From contig NC_037641.1 of NCBI RefSeq assembly GCF_003254395.2, forward strand, positions 605,001 to 669,000: a stretch of DNA of 64,000 nt, written 5' to 3'. Below the pieces are notes generated by a model. It was not told the DNA's origin, searched no databases, and saw nothing but the letters and a program-made list of their open reading frames with translations. The DNA is from Apis mellifera. Taxonomy: Eukaryota > Arthropoda > Insecta > Hymenoptera > Apidae. Positions 46,421 to 58,900 of this stretch are shown here, in pieces. How positions within the stretch are numbered: the stretch's first letter is position 1; each line of letters starts with the position of its first letter. A program made the position numbers and the translations under genes.

Positions 46421-48690
46421 ATTTTTATTTTTGATTATTATGTATCATAATATATGAAATGTTTGGATAAATTAAATAGAAAATTTACAAGAAATAATAT
46501 AAAAAATTAAAAATACGAAGTTTATATTTAATAATATAAAAAAGTATTGTTTATTAAATTATTTATGAATAATTAAATAATTTGTCATAATTTGCTAGAT
46601 TAAATTGCTTGAAAAATAACTTGAAAAATAAACTTCAGCAGATCTTTTGCATAATGATTTTCTTGTTTATTTTAGTATATTTAAAATTACATTTAAATAT
46701 TATTAAATCTTTTATCTAGATTATCCGATCTATATTCTATATAGAATATTTTCAATATTAGAAACTGATCTTTAATGATGTCATAAAGTAGAATACGTTT
46801 GATATAAATAATTGCAAAAGAAAATGAAAGTGAAATCTGTCATTTTGATTTATCATTTTATTAAATTAAGAAATTTAATAAAAAAATTTTTTCTTTTATT
46901 ATTCTTTCTTTTTTTTATTAAATGAGATTTAATATTATTTTGAATATTAATTTAAAACAATGTTTTAAAATTTTTTTCAAAACATAATTGTCTTCAGATC
47001 TAAGCATTATTCGAAATATTATTTCAAATAATATGTTATTTTTTTTTATAATTATTTCGTTTTTGAAATACAATTTTCATTATTTATTTTGAGGAAATAA
47101 TATTAAAAATAACTATTTTGTATTTAAAGTGAAAATTTTAATTAATAACAAAATAATTACTTTATAATTCAATTTATGTATCTCAGTTATATCATAATTA
47201 TTTTTACTGTCAATATAATTTAATTCTTGATTCGTTTATATTTTACTTGTTATCTATATTATGCAAAGCAAAACCTCTCAGAATTTCTATCTGAAATGCA
47301 ATAATTTCACTCTGTATCTAATAATCATTTTGTTATCATTGAATAATTACATATATTATTATATATTATATATGAAATTATCAATAATATAATATTGAGA
47401 ACTTTTTATTCCTATAGCAATTCATGAATAAGCAAAAAAAAAATATTCTATAAGTAATTAAAATACAAAATTGTTATAACAATAATTGATAATGATTAAT
47501 ATCATATCATATAATGATATAATAATATGATAATTTTGTTAAAGCGTTTATAAATTTTACTATAAAATTTGAAAAATATTTATCAGAAGTTGATAATATG
47601 ATATATTTTGAAAAAAATAATTAAATTTGATAATAACGATTTGTCTTTTATAGCATCTACATATAGTGCTTATTTATTTAACTTGATAGCATCTTCTGAT
47701 ATTATGAAAGCTTTAATGGAATTGAATTTTAAAAATTTATATAAAAATTTATTACAAAAATATTCTCGGTTATAGAATTTACATTCAAAAACTATAAGAA
47801 ATAATAAAAATAGTATTTATAAAGGAAATATTGTTTTATCTAATCTTTAATGCGCAAATTTAAAGAATTTTATAAAAATCTAATATAAGGTATGTATTAT
47901 ACAATTTTTTTTTATTATTTAAATTCACTCTAAGAGCACAAAATTGATCCTTAAAAATTTAGTTATTTTTCAATATTATATTATAATTCGCGAATTATAA
48001 GAAATAAAGATTGGACAAAAATTATTTTTTTTTTTTATTAGGAAAGAATATGATAAAAAAAATATAAACTTTTATATTGCTGTATTCTGCGACAATTTGA
48101 AAGAACTTTTAAATCTTATTGTATGATATGTATATTGAATAACAAGCAATCTTTTTTTAACATTTATAATAATAAAATAATTCATATTATTAACTTAAAT
48201 AAAAATAAAGAAAATAAAGAGAATTATTTGATCTAATTCGTCTTTATTAAAATTCTTTATTTTTAACGTAATAATTGAATTTTTATTTTCTTCTATCTAC
48301 TAAGTAAGATTTCAAGAAAAAATGAATAAAAAAAATTATAAATTATAACTTTTTCAATTTTTTTAAAATCCTCATTTTATATTAATAATTAATAAAATAA
48401 AATAACAAATTAAATGAGATAAAGAACTAAATCAATGATATCAATTAAATATCAATTAAAATAAAATAAACCAGTTCAATGTTCTCAATCTTATTAATAA
48501 CTGAATATCGAAGCACAGATTCAAAAATATTTTAGCAAAATTACTAATTTTTATCCTTATCAAATACTAATTGAATATCATCTAAAGCAAATTAATCTGA
48601 ACGAAAATTTCTAAAATCATTATATTAAATTATCAACGATAAATATTTTAATAAAAATATTCATGGTAATCACTTCAAAACGAAATTTAA
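46421..48690. other. A+T-rich desert
   Basis: No gene recognised. Confidence 0.7.
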
Positions 48691-48938
48691 AAATTTACAA
48701 AGCATCTTACAAAGCAACCCATATTTATAGATATTTATTGAATGAAATGGATGGATTCGTATTATTATCATCTATAGAAGTCGTTTGCTGAGCCATTGAA
48801 AGATCATTGATTTATGTCGTTAAAACTGCATGTACAGACTATATGCCTTAGCTTTTGCTCGTTGTTTGTGCATACGCGTAAGAAAATGCGTACTGCACCG
48901 TATAGTCGGAAGAAAGAGTTGGGGAGTAGAGTACACCG

Positions 48939-49026
48939 TGAAAAAAAAAAACAAACAAAAAAAAGAAGGGAGAGAGAGAGAAAGAGAGAAAGAGAAAGCA
49001 AAGATGAGAGAGATAGGAAGAGAAGT
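48939..49026 (+). other. Homopurine GA/A tract
   Basis: About 85 bases that are almost entirely A and G, with mirror-symmetric GAAAGAGAAAG runs, directly upstream of a candidate start codon. It could act as an AG-rich leader and could form triplex DNA. Confidence 0.6.
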
Positions 49027-49041
49027 TTCTGGGCGATCGAG

Positions 49042-49148
49042 ATGCTAATTCGTTTTGCTCGCTTCCTTGGCTTCTTCGTCCTTTTCTGCGAATGCAGATC
49101 GTCGGCGTACGACCTCTTGGAATGCGTTGTTCGTCTCGCCGAGGAGAG
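49042..49148 (+). CDS. Candidate first coding exon with a signal peptide
   Basis: ATG at 49042 lies just after the purine tract and opens 35 codons plus two bases to a good donor, GAGAG|GTGAGC (GT at 49149), beyond which the frame stops at once. The N-terminus MLIRFARFLGFFVLFCEC has the layout of a signal peptide: two arginines, a hydrophobic core, then a polar end with RSSA as a possible cleavage site, followed by an amphipathic stretch (YDLLECVVRLAEE). In-frame ATGs further upstream (48814) would add a Lys/Arg/Glu-rich artefact of the purine tract. No family recognised. The three features together make it one of the better candidates. Confidence 0.27.
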
Positions 49149-49279
49149 GTGAGCTCGGTTCTTGGCCAAAAGGACGTGCAGGATTATCGAAGCGTTCTTT
49201 CACGTTTATTCACGAAACAAAACGATCCATCTTAAGAAAAAAAGATCTTAAAAAATTTTGTTTATCGATAAATTGATGA

Positions 49280-49920
49280 AGATGATTGAAAAGTACAAAA
49301 AATTTCAGGCTGATATATCGTTAAAAATTCAAGAGCAAATTCAAATAAATAATTAAGATAAGAAGATGGAAATTTTGATGATTGAAAATTTTGAAAATGA
49401 ATTATTAAGAAATAATTTTTAGATTTTTAATGAGTAGTTGAATTTCAATTTTAAATGAGATTCATATTAATGAAGATAAAATGATACTTTTATTTGTAAA
49501 ATTGTAGTCGATTACTTTCAAAAAAAAAACATGAATGATATGAATACATCATATATCTTTGTTCGAAAAGTATTTCTTTCACTTTCTCGAATTCTTTTAC
49601 AAAAATAATTTACAATACTTCCTTCACATTTCCATTCTCTAACCAGTCTCTAGATTCTTCAAATGAGATTGGAATGTATACATATATTTAACAAATATAG
49701 GTACATACAATATAAAATATTTATAATAATACTAAATTATAATATATACACAATAATATATACATATATATTAATCTAATAATATCATATTTTTATCTAA
49801 TTTACGATGAAAAATAACATGAACAATACATATTTAAGAAAACAAATGGAAAAAAATTAATAAATAAATAAATAAAAAGATCCGATTTCTGTTACTACAA
49901 CAACATAATAATAGAATAGA
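49280..49920. other. A+T-rich desert
   Basis: No gene recognised. Confidence 0.65.
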
Positions 49921-50150
49921 GTTTCTGAAAAGTTTCGAAAAATTTACCGTATCATTGACTGACGATGGAAAGTGTTTAGTTTACAAGGTTCATCGAGGTG
50001 CAGATATTTCTCTTTATAGGACATCGATCTCTCATCTGGGCGTCGATTTCTCTTTTTTTCCGCACAGTTAGAGAGCATTTCCCCTTTCGCTTTATACTAC
50101 TCCGCGAGTATCATGGCAATATCTATGAACATTTAATGAAAGGATAACAA
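49921..50150 (+). other. Small island with an orphan strong acceptor
   Basis: GATTTCTCTTTTTTTCCGCACAG (AG at 50066-50067) is followed by 22-25 open codons in two frames ending in desert. It could start a short terminal exon, or be unused. Confidence 0.2.
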
Positions 50151-51770
50151 TACATGTAGAATCTATCTATATCATGTTTGATTAACAATTAAACAACGAT
50201 AATTATGTTCACGATTTTTTTTTAAACATTTGCAAATTGAACAAAAAAAAAGCTTTTTATTGTTTCTAATTTTTTAAATTTTTTATTCAATTGTTGTTTC
50301 TTTATTTCTTAATTTCTTATTTTTTTTTTTTTCATTCTTTAATAGACTAAAAAATTTGTTAATTTATTTATTATTATTTATTAATTTTATAATAAAGAAT
50401 GTTAGAATTCGATCATTCGATATTAAAAAGATTAAAAAAATATTTAACATTTTCTAAATATTTTTAAGTTAAAATTAATATTAAATTATTATTTGATGGA
50501 GAGAATTATATTATTTAAACTTTGAAAAACTTTAAACTATTAAAAATAATAAATTGATATATCTAAAATTATTGATGTATAATTTTGAATTTATTAGAAT
50601 GTTTAATAAGCGAGAAATTATAGAAAGTTATCTTTATATAAATATAAGGAATATATAATTAACTACTTAAAGTTAAAATCATCAAAATTTGCGATGTTTC
50701 CAAATTTTCAAATATTCAATATTTTTTAAATTTTCAAATTTTCCTTTTGTCTTTATTTTAAATTTAAATACATGTATAAACAGAAAAACAATTACATATG
50801 AAAAATTAATAATCTTCCATATTATATTTTATATCGCATGAATTATTTTCTTAATATAATCTTAAAATAATAAAAATCAAAATATATTAAATATAATAAT
50901 TAAAAATATAAAAATATAGATATTTCGAAAATATTGAATGATTCATATGAATGAAAATAATTCTGCGAAAATTCTGTTTTTTTTGTAAGATTCTTGAAAG
51001 AATCACGACCTTTTGTAATATCTTAATATCACGCATCACAATATGTATGTAGTTTATGTTTCTCCTAATAATTATAAAATTAGAGAGCATACATTCACGC
51101 GACTGCCGAGAGAAATGAATGTACCAATGACTTTTGCAATCAAAGAATCCAAGAAGAAACTTGAAAAGTCTCGAAGATGATATGAATTTTAAATCACTTT
51201 TACAATTATTCTATTTGATCTCTTTGTTAATTAACTTAAAATTTTGAAATTTTCATTCTATTTATAGGATTTTTTATTTTATTTTATTTTGTTTTTAACA
51301 AATAATAACATTTATAATGAATATATATTATATTAAATAAATATATTATTCATAATTAATTTCATAATTATTTAATCAATTTTTAATGAAATAATTAATG
51401 CCCTATAAATAAGAAAAAAAAGAGTCAGTAATTAATATCAATCTATTGAAACTAAAATTATTAAAACGTTTCATCAATATTATATGTTTAATAATTTTTT
51501 TTATAATTTTAAATGAAATTAAAATAAAATCACATAATATCATAAAAAAATTTTGAAATTAATTCCTAAATCTAAAAAATTTAAAAATAAATATTACATG
51601 AATATTTATTTATAAAAATTTATAAGAAAAAGAATATCAAAATTGAATATAACTTGTTTTTCATGATATATTTATTTGTTCATAATTATCACATATTTGA
51701 TAATTTAGATAATTTGTTTATCAACATGACATGAAATTTTTAATCACGCAAGTATCTGTTATTTAACAAA
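50151..51770. other. A+T-rich desert
   Basis: No gene recognised. Confidence 0.65.
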
Positions 51771-51870
51771 AAATGTGAAGAAGATCGCGAAATACCGAAA
51801 GGTTTGAACCGCATCGAATATCGGCGCAGTGTTATGTCCTACATAATGCACATTCCAACGGCGAAGTCAT

Positions 51871-52083
51871 TTACTCCTCGTCAAAATGGATATTAGCGGT
51901 CTGTTGGCTGGTGCGTTGCGTTTCACTTCGCGAATCGGTTAAATGCGTCGACCGCCACGTATAAGGACTGAAATAAGTGAATACCAGTTTCCGCGTTGTG
52001 CGCCGACCGTAATTTCGTGGTATCAGTTGCGTTCCTTTGCCCTTCGAGCGTGAACCAATTGAAAAAGAGATCTTTCTTGACAT
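51871..52083 (-). CDS. Hypothetical small basic ORF (70 codons) matching an island
   Basis: ATG-initiated on the minus strand in a good context (GAAACATGTC), with the stop at 51871. The frame coincides closely with the balanced segment (about 51.79-52.08 kb), with desert beginning right at the ATG. The peptide is basic in the first half (MSRKISFSIGSRSKGKGTQL, then RNYGRRTTRK), aromatic in the middle (LVFTYFSPYTWR) and polar to acidic at the end. No signal peptide or domain is recognised. The opposite strand is not comparably open here, which is a point in its favour. It may be a small ORF, a coding exon or a processed remnant. Confidence 0.24.
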   Translation of the reverse strand: MSRKISFSIGSRSKGKGTQLIPRNYGRRTTRKLVFTYFSPYTWRSTHLTDSRSETQRTSQQTANIHFDEE

Positions 52084-52099
52084 GTTTCAGTTATGAAAA

Positions 52100-53370
52100 A
52101 TAAACTGGTAATCCTATTTTGGGAATATTTTTTTACTTTTATTGCAATGTACATTTTATTATCAATTATTTAAAGTCCTCATTCTTCATACGTATTATCA
52201 TATCACGTAATAATGTACATACATTTTTCTTTTGAAATATAAAGAATAATAAAACTTTTAGCTTTCTTATAGAACATTTAAGCTTGCAATAAAATTAGAC
52301 ATTTAAATATATCAAATTTAAATTATGTATGTTATATATTAATTCCATCATTAATTATCATTAATGAAATAAATATATAATATAATATAATGATAAAAAT
52401 AAATAATTTATATCATTAATTAAAAATCTTTTATACAGAAATTTAATTTTCATATTCATTTTGAAATTTTATATTTATATAGATATTATATATATGTATT
52501 ATATTAATTAATTAATTTGAAATTTTTGATTTTTATAATTTTAATAATTATGTTTTCAGATTGTTTTCTATATTTATATTTAATATTGTTAATAATTTTG
52601 CATATATTTATAAATATGAAATTTTTAATATATATTAATAAAAAAGAGTTAAATAAATCTATAAATCAATTGAATTTATTTATAATTCAATTCTGTGATT
52701 TTTTTTTTACTTTTGGAATTTTTCTGATATAAAAGTAATAATGAATAAACGTAGTAAAATCATTTCATTTTATTTATCTTAAATTCAAATTAATTATAAT
52801 TATAGTGAAGAAAGTATTGAATATAGGATATTGATGTAGTCTGTCGATATTTATACATGTCGTATCACATAAATAAAATAGAAATTTACAATTCAAAAAA
52901 AGAAAATATTATTTTATATGATTTTTTAATTTTATATAATTTTCTATGATTTTTTAAATTCTAAATCAATGTGTAGATTATTTTCATGTGATTTTTTAAT
53001 CAATTATTAATCAATTATTTTTCTTAAGTTAATCAAAATCGTAATTAAATATAAAAAAAAGTATAAACAGCTTTTATTGAATTTCAGTTTTTGTGAAATC
53101 CTGCGATATTTTATATATTATATAATATTATATGAATATTTAGAAAAGAAACTTTTTTTAAGAAATATATTTTAAAAATATAAATTTAAATTATTCAATA
53201 TTAATTATTATAAAAAATCTTAATTTTAATAAATATATTTTTTAATTGATTAAAAATTAAATTTAGATTTATTTAGTCCATCAGTACATATTATCCATTG
53301 TCTATTACGATTCATTCGAAAATGAAAACTGAAATTCGAAATTTTGATTAATACAAAATCTTTTTTAAAC
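52100..53370. other. A+T-rich desert
   Basis: No gene recognised. Confidence 0.65.
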
Positions 53371-53381
53371 GCATAGAATAC

Positions 53382-53440
53382 GACGCACGTGGTGCACCAC
53401 CGAATAGATTGGATAAACATGACGCATGTGGTGTGTCATC
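53382..53440. promoter_or_regulatory. Paired imperfect repeat with an E-box
   Basis: Two 20-bp copies 39 bp apart: GACGCACGTGGTGCACCACC at 53382-53401 and GACGCATGTGGTGTGTCATC at 53421-53440. All five differences are transitions. Copy 1 contains CACGTG and the 12-bp palindrome GTGGTGCACCAC. The surrounding DNA is A+T desert. Confidence 0.6.
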
Positions 53441-53469
53441 AGTTTTGAATACTAGAAGATACGATTAGA

Positions 53470-54286
53470 GACTAAACAGTGGATAATCAGATTAAAAATT
53501 AAAAAAACATTACTATATTCTAAAAATTTAAAACATATTAATAATTAAGATTAATATAATCACTTATATCAAATTTATAAAATCAACAAATATAAACTTC
53601 ATATATCTATTACTATCAATTATCATAATTTTCCAAAGTAAATGAAATCATCTAATAAAAAAATGACATCAAAAAATTACTTTTTTATAAAAATAAATAC
53701 ATACAAAGCATCGTTGCACTCTATTTCTACCTCGCTTATTTTAATACCAATTTAAATTTCTCATAATTTATCTAATAAATAAATCTCAAGTAATATTTTC
53801 AATATATCAATTTTTGCGTTTGTTCTGATTTTTATAATTGATTTGTCCAAATGTAGTTCACGAATGTCTTAACATTAAAATTGGAATAACATAAATAACG
53901 CACATAATATGCAAAAATATTAAAAAAATATTCTTATTTGAAACAATATAAAAAGACCAAACAAAATATAGTCACTGTTCACATCTGCTAAAAAATCCTC
54001 TGGAAAAAATATGGATCTGATTAATTGATTCCAATGAAATTAATAGATTCATAAAAATAGGAATACATATTGAACGAAAGCATATATATATAATTTAGGA
54101 TCATACCAGCATATAATAAACAAAACAGGAGAGTATATCTCTTATTTTATGACGTTTTTATTAACTTTATATTATATATATATATCTTCATAATAATAAA
54201 AATTTATATTATAATTCATTAATATTCATTATCCGATCGATTTATATAATCTTTGACAGAATGATTATTAATAATTTTTTCAGACT

Positions 54287-54340
<54 letters not shown>
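53470..54340. other. A+T-rich desert
   Basis: No gene recognised; ends in the (AT)26 array. Confidence 0.65.

Positions 54341-54342
<2 letters not shown>
54291..54342. repeat. (AT)26 microsatellite
   Basis: Fifty-two uninterrupted bases of AT. Confidence 0.95.
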
Positions 54343-54344
<2 letters not shown>

Positions 54345-54451
54345 ACGATTGGATGGAAAATGCTCGATTCAATTATCTCTTGTAAATCATTTTGTAAATC
54401 ATCAAAAGGTGCTAATATCCATGGCTATAAAAAATAAGACAGTCAGTCCTT

Positions 54452-54526
54452 ATGCATAACTTACCGAACGCGTGGTTGCGAGCGTTCAAGGTGGCTGAAG
54501 TCGGCTGGTGCGAATGTTTCAGTTTC
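54452..54526 (+). CDS. Candidate first coding exon
   Basis: ATG at 54452 opens exactly 25 codons to a consensus donor, TTTC|GTGAGTAT (GT at 54527), at phase 0. The peptide begins MHNLPNAWLRAFKVAEVGWC and ends ECFSF. Read through, the frame continues to 95 codons (stop before 54740). On the opposite strand a donor-like CG|GTAAGT overlaps the start, so a minus-strand exon is an alternative. No family recognised. Confidence 0.18.
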
Positions 54527-54947
54527 GTGAGTATAGACTCGGTAGGAGTAATAATCGTATACCGTTACTTCTTTCGAAAGGCCGTTGACTCAATTGCGCC
54601 CCGGATAAAAGAGGCAGTTCACGAGTTGTCCGCGAGAGCTCCACAAGATATATCGGTTGGTATACATGTATCTGTACATTTGTTCAATAATCAGCATAGA
54701 TCACTTAATTTCAATTTCGAGACCGATCAATATGAATAATTCTTATGATAAAAGGATCTATTTGCCTTTTCTTATTTCGACACTTTTATTGTATACATAA
54801 ATTTGCATAAGATATACGTGTACTAAAAAATAAAAATATAAACTTACGATCGATAGAATTAATTGATGAATTGAAGTTTATGAATTGTTATAGATACAAA
54901 GAAATTTTATTTTTTTATTTTTGTATTTCTTTCACTTTTTTGTTTGC

Positions 54948-54971
54948 ATCTTTGAAAAGATCTTTGAAAAG
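54948..54971. repeat. 12-bp perfect tandem duplication
   Basis: ATCTTTGAAAAG twice head to tail. Confidence 0.8.
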
Positions 54972-55502
54972 ATTATGTAAAAGAAATCAAAGAGATATTT
55001 TAAATGTTCTTTGAAAGAGATTTTTTGAGGATTTGATGAAATGATTCTTATATTGATTGATAATAGATGTTTCACAGTTTCAATATAATGCAATGGATAT
55101 AAAATTTTGAGAATGAAACGGTTGGTTGTAAAAATATTCTATTGCCAGTATATTTCGTAATTAGTTCTTAATGCATGAGTTTTTACTATACAATTTTATT
55201 TTCAAACTCTTATCATTTTAATTATTAAATATTTGTTAAAAGTAAATTTAAGGTAATTTTAGTTTTTACAATATATATTTAATACAATTTTAATATATGA
55301 CTAATGATTGTATTTATAAAATATATAATAATTCTAAAAACTTTAGTTTTGAATAGTTTCAATTATCGATTAATAAAAAATTTGAATGGATGATAGTAAA
55401 AAAAAAATGAATCTTAAATCTAAAATTTTAGTATCGAATATTTATTATTAGTTTCTAAAATATTAATAAAAAATTTTTGATACTATATTATATATTGAAA
55501 CT

Positions 55503-55504
<2 letters not shown>

Positions 55505-55578
<74 letters not shown>
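55505..55578. repeat. (TA)n microsatellite, the longest in the window
   Basis: Seventy-four bases of TA with a single C interruption at 55563. Confidence 0.95.
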
Positions 55579-55868
55579 GAAGATATTTAAATATTAAGAT
55601 TATTACTAATATAATAATCTTTACCTACAATCATTGAGTAATAATTTCTTATTCTCAATGATCTCTAGATATCTGTTTCAATATAGCATATCTTGTCTTA
55701 ATAATTTATAAAAATTGATTATTTCATTTTTATAAAATCAAATAATTGATTTAGCAAGTGCTAAGGATGATATCTTATATGTTTAGAAAAAAACTAGTTT
55801 TCCGATAAAAGACATGCAGATATAACAATTACTTTTATGTAAATCATGCTTCAAATAGAATAAATCTC

Positions 55869-55904
55869 ATATTGAATAGTATATAGTAATATTGAATAGT
55901 ATAT
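55869..55904. repeat. Direct repeat, 16 bp at a 20-bp period
   Basis: ATATTGAATAGTATAT at 55869-55884 and 55889-55904, with a further partial ATTGAATA after it. Confidence 0.75.
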
Positions 55905-58900
55905 TGAATAAGAAAAAAGTATTAATCTATATATATCTAGAAATTATTAATAGATATTTCAATTTGAATTTTGTGAAATTTATTGCATGAAAAATAAGAA
56001 AAACATAAACAGATGATGAGTATCACTTTGTATATTCTTTGTCTCTCGTACAATAAATTTTAATTGAAAAAATTCAAATTAAAATATTTTCTAAACTAAT
56101 AAATTTTAGGTATATAAGGGTTAATACTTTTGTATAAAAAATATCGAATTGCATTGATTGATTTTTTAAAATATAAAATATAAAAAATATATAATTCTAT
56201 TTAAAGAAACAAAATTGATCTTTATATTGTCTTTATTTACAAAAAAATTAATAATATAATTATAATTATAATATGCTTTCTTCAACATCATTTCAACTTT
56301 CATATGAAATAGTTTTTGTTGCGAATAATAATACTGAGGAAATCAAAATATTAAAATCAAATTTATAGATATTGAGGTTGGACCGGGTTATTGAACGATG
56401 ACTATTTCCATCAGTTGTATTATTTATATATAGAGAAAATTCAATGTATAATATTGAAAGTTTTTAATATCTCAGAAACTAATAACTAATAAATAAATGT
56501 AATTGAAATTAAAATTTTATATTTAAAATTTGTTTCATTCTATCACAGCTCTTCATATTTTGTATTATCAATTTGTTACTCGGACCTTTCTGAACTTTAT
56601 CTAACTTTCATTACCTTTACAATTAATTTAAACTCATTGGAAAAATTTTATAATTTTTTAAATCTATATCGATAGATAATTTTAGTGATTAAAAATTGAA
56701 ATTTCTGAATAGAAAAAGTATATATGAAGTTCTATTATTGAATTAATAATAATGATTAATACTTTCTTTTGTTTCATATTGTATTCTTGAAGCACAATAA
56801 TATCCCCAACTAGTGGAACATAATACTTTCTCTTCCTCTAAATTTTTCCTCATTTCTAATAATTTCTAATAACTATACGAAAACCTATAATTCCTTTTAA
56901 CAAATTAGTATAACATTAGTATAATAACAAAAATGATAACTGATATTATATCGTATATTTTTTTCATATTTCTTTTCACGTGTTGAAATCTTCGAGTGTA
57001 GCAAAATGTTCTAAAGACACTTTCTTTCTTCAAATGTTTCTCTATGACTTTTATAGCCTCAACTTAATAGAATCTATTATAACCCATCTACCTGGCCGAA
57101 CGTGCTTCTATTTAGGGTCAAGTTTAGGCAACTTAAAATCCATATTTCAAATTTCCAGAATATTCTGATCATTTTTAGCTTGAGTCATTCAAATTTGAGA
57201 CAGACAATATTTTTTAATTCTTATTCAAAGAAATAATTTATAAAAAATTATTCTTTATTTTTTGTCTACAGTTATATAAAAATATATAATTCGAAATGTA
57301 ATATAATTCAATCTCATTTTATTTTGGAAAAAATCAATCAATTTTTTAAAGAATAAAATTTATTATTTAAAAAATAGTTTCAAAGTTTAACAATTATGTG
57401 ATATTATGTATAAATAAATATCTGAATGAATAGAAATTTTGTAATATTAATTTTATTACATTATTGTTTATAAAAAAAAATTTTAAAATAATTTATAAAA
57501 TTTATTTTCATAAATAAAAAATTACATTTTCATTTTTTAAAGTACAGCTCTCTGGATAATATCACATAATTATTCATATTCGTAAGAGAATGAATAATTA
57601 AATATAAAATAATGGAGTCAATTTTTTTTAAAAATCGTTAATATTAAAACCAATATATTTGGTTATTATACGAATTTCCAATATAAATTTCGATCTAATA
57701 TTATATGTATAAAAAAAAAAATACATATCAAAATTTTAAATATGACATATATATTTGGAATCAATCTTTTCGATATCGACATCTCTTAAAGTAGTACCAA
57801 ATCAATATTATAAATTAAAAATTGATATTTTCAAAAAAGTATTGATATTTATTTTACAAAAATTTCAATACTTATTCGATATCTTAGCTTTCATTTCTAA
57901 ATGTCACAATCAAGTATTGATTTGTATATTTAAAATTAAGAAAATAGATATGATTAAGAAAAAAATGAGACTAATATATCTAACAACATTATTTGATTTT
58001 GGTTATAATGTGAAAACTAAACTATCGAATAAATATTGAAATCTTTGAAAATATTTAACAATATTGAAATATTTGTAAAATATCAAACGAATAAATACTT
58101 TTATGATTATAATATCAAATGATATTTAATTTGATATAGATAATTTGATTACAATATCGTCTTAGAAGTATTGAAAAATAATACTAAGTAAACATTCATA
58201 AATTTGACTAAAATTTATTAATAAAATTCAAGATATAATAAATTCTCTAAATTTTATTACTTAATATATTGATATAAAAATATAATTAATAAATAAGATA
58301 TTTGAAAGTTATTTTTATGATTTGAATTTGCATTTTTTTACTTTCATTTATAATAAAAATCTGTAATATAATAATAATAGTAATAATAATTATGCTTTTT
58401 ATTCAGAATTGTAATAATAAAAAGTGATTTTCTGCATATTATAACTCTCGTAGTTTTTGTCTTTTAAATATAAAAATACATATATTATAATAATAGTATT
58501 ATAACAATACAAGAATAATATTATAACAATATGAAATTATAATAATAAACAAAAGAATCGAAATCGATATTTGATGTTAGAATACGAGTGAATAATAAAT
58601 ATAATAAATATAATGAATCTTCTAATAAATATAATGAATTTATTTTTGAAAGATAACTGAAAATGCAATAATATAAAGAGAGCTATTTCATGGAAATAAT
58701 TATGAGTAATAAAAATATATATAATGACATACAAACAAATACAAATATTTACATACAAATCGAATTTTTCAAATAATATATAGTTCTCCAAAAATTTTTA
58801 AAAAAAGTTCAAAATATTTTTATAATCTTTATAAATATTTATATAACCTTTAAACTTTATTAATCTTTTCTTATAAAATGTTGTTTAAATTTTTCTTCAT

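Noticed and set aside
48804..49169. 121-codon minus-strand frame opposite the signal-peptide candidate
   Set aside because: TTG start and a Leu/Ser/Phe block generated by the GA tract on the other strand.
49668..49680. TGGAATGTA, like the start of miR-1
   Set aside because: The match stops after nine bases and the flanks do not fold into a precursor.
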